A DNA stretch of 36,837 bases, taken from assembly GCF_014534745.1 (NCBI RefSeq), contig NZ_JACVVP010000069.1, forward strand, positions 1 to 36,837, written 5' to 3'. Position 1 is the first letter of the stretch; each line of letters opens with the position of its first letter. The notes beneath the pieces are model-generated. The model made no database searches. It was not told the origin of the DNA and saw nothing but the letters and a program-made list of their open reading frames with translations. The DNA comes from Flammeovirga sp. EKP202 (GTDB lineage Bacteria > Bacteroidota > Bacteroidia > Cytophagales > Flammeovirgaceae). Below, one piece after another: positions 34,796-36,837 of the stretch. Made by a program: the position numbers and the translations under genes.

Positions 34796-35683
34796 CTATT
34801 TACTTTCTACAGGAAGATTTAACTGATTGTTATAATTGATGGTATTCAATAAGAAGAACGCCCAGTTTTGTTCACTGTATTTATTGACAGAAGCTTCATT
34901 TCCTTTCTTTAAATTAGAAACCAACGTTGCATCCTCATAAATCGATAGAGCATATTCTCCATTAGATTGTTTATATGATTTTTGTGAAATATGAATCACT
35001 TCGTCAGTTCCGTTATTTTTCACATAATAAGCATCCGGAACAAATTCCATCACAGCACCTTTATAACGATACCCTTGCTCTTTAATGTCAAGGTTCACCT
35101 TTACTTGAGTTGATTTTGATTGAGGGTCAAAATATAAAGTCACATAATTACAGCCCATACACTCATAGTTTACAGCTTGTAACAGAACTTCTTTTTCTTT
35201 CTTTCCTTTTTTGATTTTTACTTTCTCAAAATAAGTCACTTGGTTTTGAGCAAAACCTAATTTTTTCACCCCAGAAATATCTTTATCCCCAACATAATTA
35301 AGTGATTTATGCTGATCAGAAAGCTGTTCTAATGAAATTGTTTTTTCTCCTGTCAGAATAATAGATTTTATATCCTCCAATTTCAATTTTACTTTATCTC
35401 CAGAAAGCTGATCTTTTACATGAATCACTGTAATTAGGTTATTTGTTCCACCTTGAATAAACTTGATAGTACCATAAATGTAATCTTCATTTTCAGTCAG
35501 TACAGATACAGGTGAAGATAGCTTGATTTGATCCAGATCATTGATCACTGAGGGCATATCTTTTGGCAAAAAAGGATAAGTAGGATTCTTTCTGGAAAGG
35601 TCGATTTCTACCGGAATCAGTTGAGCATTTGCAGCTGAAGACATGAACAGTAAACAGATAAAATACAATAATGATTTTCTCAT
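34796..35683 (-). CDS. Exported protein of unknown function
   Basis: The 295-aa protein has a signal peptide (1-20, SSAANAQ end). I recognise no domain. The body is beta-rich; ECMGCNYVTLYFD carries the only Cys pair (C-M-G-C) after cleavage. A segment GTIKFIQGGTNNLITVIHV, with LKLEDIKSIILTGEKTI, looks like a small beta-barrel or immunoglobulin-like unit. It is probably periplasmic or surface exposed. It lies 112 bp upstream of the DNPH1-like gene, too far to call an operon. Confidence 0.75.
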   Translation of the reverse strand: MRKSLLYFICLLFMSSAANAQLIPVEIDLSRKNPTYPFLPKDMPSVINDLDQIKLSSPVSVLTENEDYIYGTIKFIQGGTNNLITVIHVKDQLSGDKVKLKLEDIKSIILTGEKTISLEQLSDQHKSLNYVGDKDISGVKKLGFAQNQVTYFEKVKIKKGKKEKEVLLQAVNYECMGCNYVTLYFDPQSKSTQVKVNLDIKEQGYRYKGAVMEFVPDAYYVKNNGTDEVIHISQKSYKQSNGEYALSIYEDATLVSNLKKGNEASVNKYSEQNWAFFLLNTINYNNQLNLPVESK

Positions 35684-35803
35684 TTTGGTTTTTGATTTAG
35701 TAATTATGGATTAGTTTTAATAAGAGTTTAAAACGCAACCTTTTACTATTATGCTTTCCGTAATGAGATCATTTACTTCCGAAAAAGAATCAAACTTTCG
35801 TCA

Positions 35804-36712
35804 TCAGTTACTTCTTGATTGTAGTTCAGCATCAATAAAATCAATATTATCATAGAAAAGTGACTTACACCTTTTTAGATAATAGTCTGCTTCTTTGTAC
35901 TTTTTTTCTGTTTTTAATTGAATACAATAATCAATGTACATTTTAATGATTTCGACTTCTTCTTTCAATAATAAAACTAAATCCTCCTTCAGTATACTAT
36001 GATCAAACTGATATATTACAGCCTTTTGAAATTCTACATTATTATGATAACTATGAATATATTGTTTCAACATTAGAATTTTAAAATCATTTTTATTTCT
36101 CAAAAAATGATACTCTTTGTAATGATCTTCAATATAATTGGCAGATTGAAAATCATAATCTTTCTTCACCTTCAAAGAATTAATCATTCTTAAAAGAGAC
36201 AACTTTATATAAAAGTTATAATTAGAATCATCTGATTTTATTAGAGAACTATCTAGTTCATGATAGTAAGTAAGTGCTTCATCATATTTTCCATCTCGGT
36301 ATAAACGATTTGCTTTCTCCATTTTAATAATACTTACTAGATGTTCTTTTACTTTTGGATTAGAAATGAAAGGAATCAGTTTCTCTGATTTTTTATCGAA
36401 ATAGTTATCAGGATAATTACTTCTAGAATCTAACCAATAAGAATGGAATCGATCAAAATCATTTTTAACTATAAAATCTATGTCTATTCCAAAAAATAAA
36501 TGCAACCTATAAACATCAAATAAGTAAATGAACCAATAATTACTAAATTCTTTTTGATCATCCATAGTATCTAAAAGTATAGAATAGATCTTTTTATCTT
36601 GAAAAAGAAATGGATTTAATAATAGTGCTTTTTTAAATAATTCAACAACAAAAGCTCTGTCTAAACTATGAAGATTTCTAACAACTTTTATTTCTTGATA
36701 ACTAATAAGCAT
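35804..36712 (-). CDS. TPR-like helical protein, N-terminus uncertain
   Basis: From the ATG at 36712 the protein has 302 aa and is almost entirely helical and rich in Lys, Tyr, Asp and Phe. TPR-like blocks are visible at about 135-165 (KANRLYRDGKYDEALTYYHE) and near the C-terminus (KTEKKYKEADYYLKRCKSLF). No function can be given. In-frame codons continue upstream past a TTG (36736) to a stop at 36782-36784 without an ATG. The upstream ATG at 36801 opens a different frame that ends shortly after entering this gene. Either the 5' end is ATG 36712, or a frameshift separates it from a true start. Confidence 0.65.
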   Translation of the reverse strand: MLISYQEIKVVRNLHSLDRAFVVELFKKALLLNPFLFQDKKIYSILLDTMDDQKEFSNYWFIYLFDVYRLHLFFGIDIDFIVKNDFDRFHSYWLDSRSNYPDNYFDKKSEKLIPFISNPKVKEHLVSIIKMEKANRLYRDGKYDEALTYYHELDSSLIKSDDSNYNFYIKLSLLRMINSLKVKKDYDFQSANYIEDHYKEYHFLRNKNDFKILMLKQYIHSYHNNVEFQKAVIYQFDHSILKEDLVLLLKEEVEIIKMYIDYCIQLKTEKKYKEADYYLKRCKSLFYDNIDFIDAELQSRSN

Positions 36713-36837
36713 TGATAAACCCCAACCTTTATCCAAAAAATATTCTTCATGAGTATAATTAGTAACTGAGCTTTCGCTCTTTTAAAATTTTGATTTTTCA
36801 TTATTTGATTTAAAGTCGATCTTTATTCTATGAAAAG

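Noticed and set aside
1-36837. CRISPR arrays, insertion sequences, integrases, prophage genes
   Set aside because: None seen. The only exact long repeat is the tRNA-Glu pair, and no transposase or integrase protein appears in any frame.

Overview
The window comes from a low-GC member of the Bacteroidota, most likely a marine Cytophagales relative such as Flammeovirga; this is inferred from protein style, not from a search. The lineage markers are a GLPGLI-family protein with a SusC-like outer-membrane barrel, a PurM of the long Bacteroidota type, DUF5522, TIGR02757, and promoters of the Bacteroidota form TTG/TTTG-N19-20-TAnnTTTG. I saw no insertion sequence, prophage, CRISPR array or rRNA.

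Region 1 (1-5.2 kb) is mostly housekeeping: two identical tRNA-Glu(TTC) genes on the minus strand with their promoter, a TIGR02757 protein, a secreted mono-haem cytochrome c, PurM, a DUF5522 mini-protein, two overlapping small unknown genes behind a structured leader, and an exported glucosaminidase-domain protein. Region 2 (5.6-8.1 kb) has a two-TM coiled-coil protein followed by an N-acetylglucosamine-kinase-like ATPase that has no ATG/GTG/TTG start and probably begins at ATT, then a convergent orphan ECF-type sigma factor.

Region 3 (8.1-12.5 kb) is the most interesting accessory unit. After a 740-bp gap comes a 73-aa secreted peptide with four cysteines, an intercistronic hairpin without a T-tract, a GLPGLI-family protein, and an 890-aa outer-membrane barrel protein that starts 1 nt after the GLPGLI stop. 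The order resembles a precursor-peptide operon with a read-through-limiting stem-loop. Region 4 (12.6-15.7 kb) pairs an exported GHL10/DUF187 glycoside hydrolase with an AmpG-like MFS permease. Together with the glucosaminidase and sugar kinase this suggests, without proving, a peptidoglycan turnover theme.

Region 5 (15.7-24.0 kb, minus strand) is a tight three-gene operon: a 1717-aa Ser/Thr kinase - AAA ATPase - helical repeat - GAF - SpoIIE-type phosphatase protein, an unrecognised 265-aa protein, and a group II PLP-dependent decarboxylase. Region 6 (24.2-28.6 kb, minus) has an AraC regulator followed by DUF3302 (YiaW-like), HlyD (YiaV-like) and a TolC-type lipoprotein. Region 7 (28.8-36.8 kb) holds threonine synthase, a secreted caspase-fold protease with a DUF4384-like tail, a Kelch-repeat protein, a DNPH1-like nucleotide N-hydrolase, and two unrecognised proteins, the last with an unclear 5' end. 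Strong intrinsic terminators separate most units.
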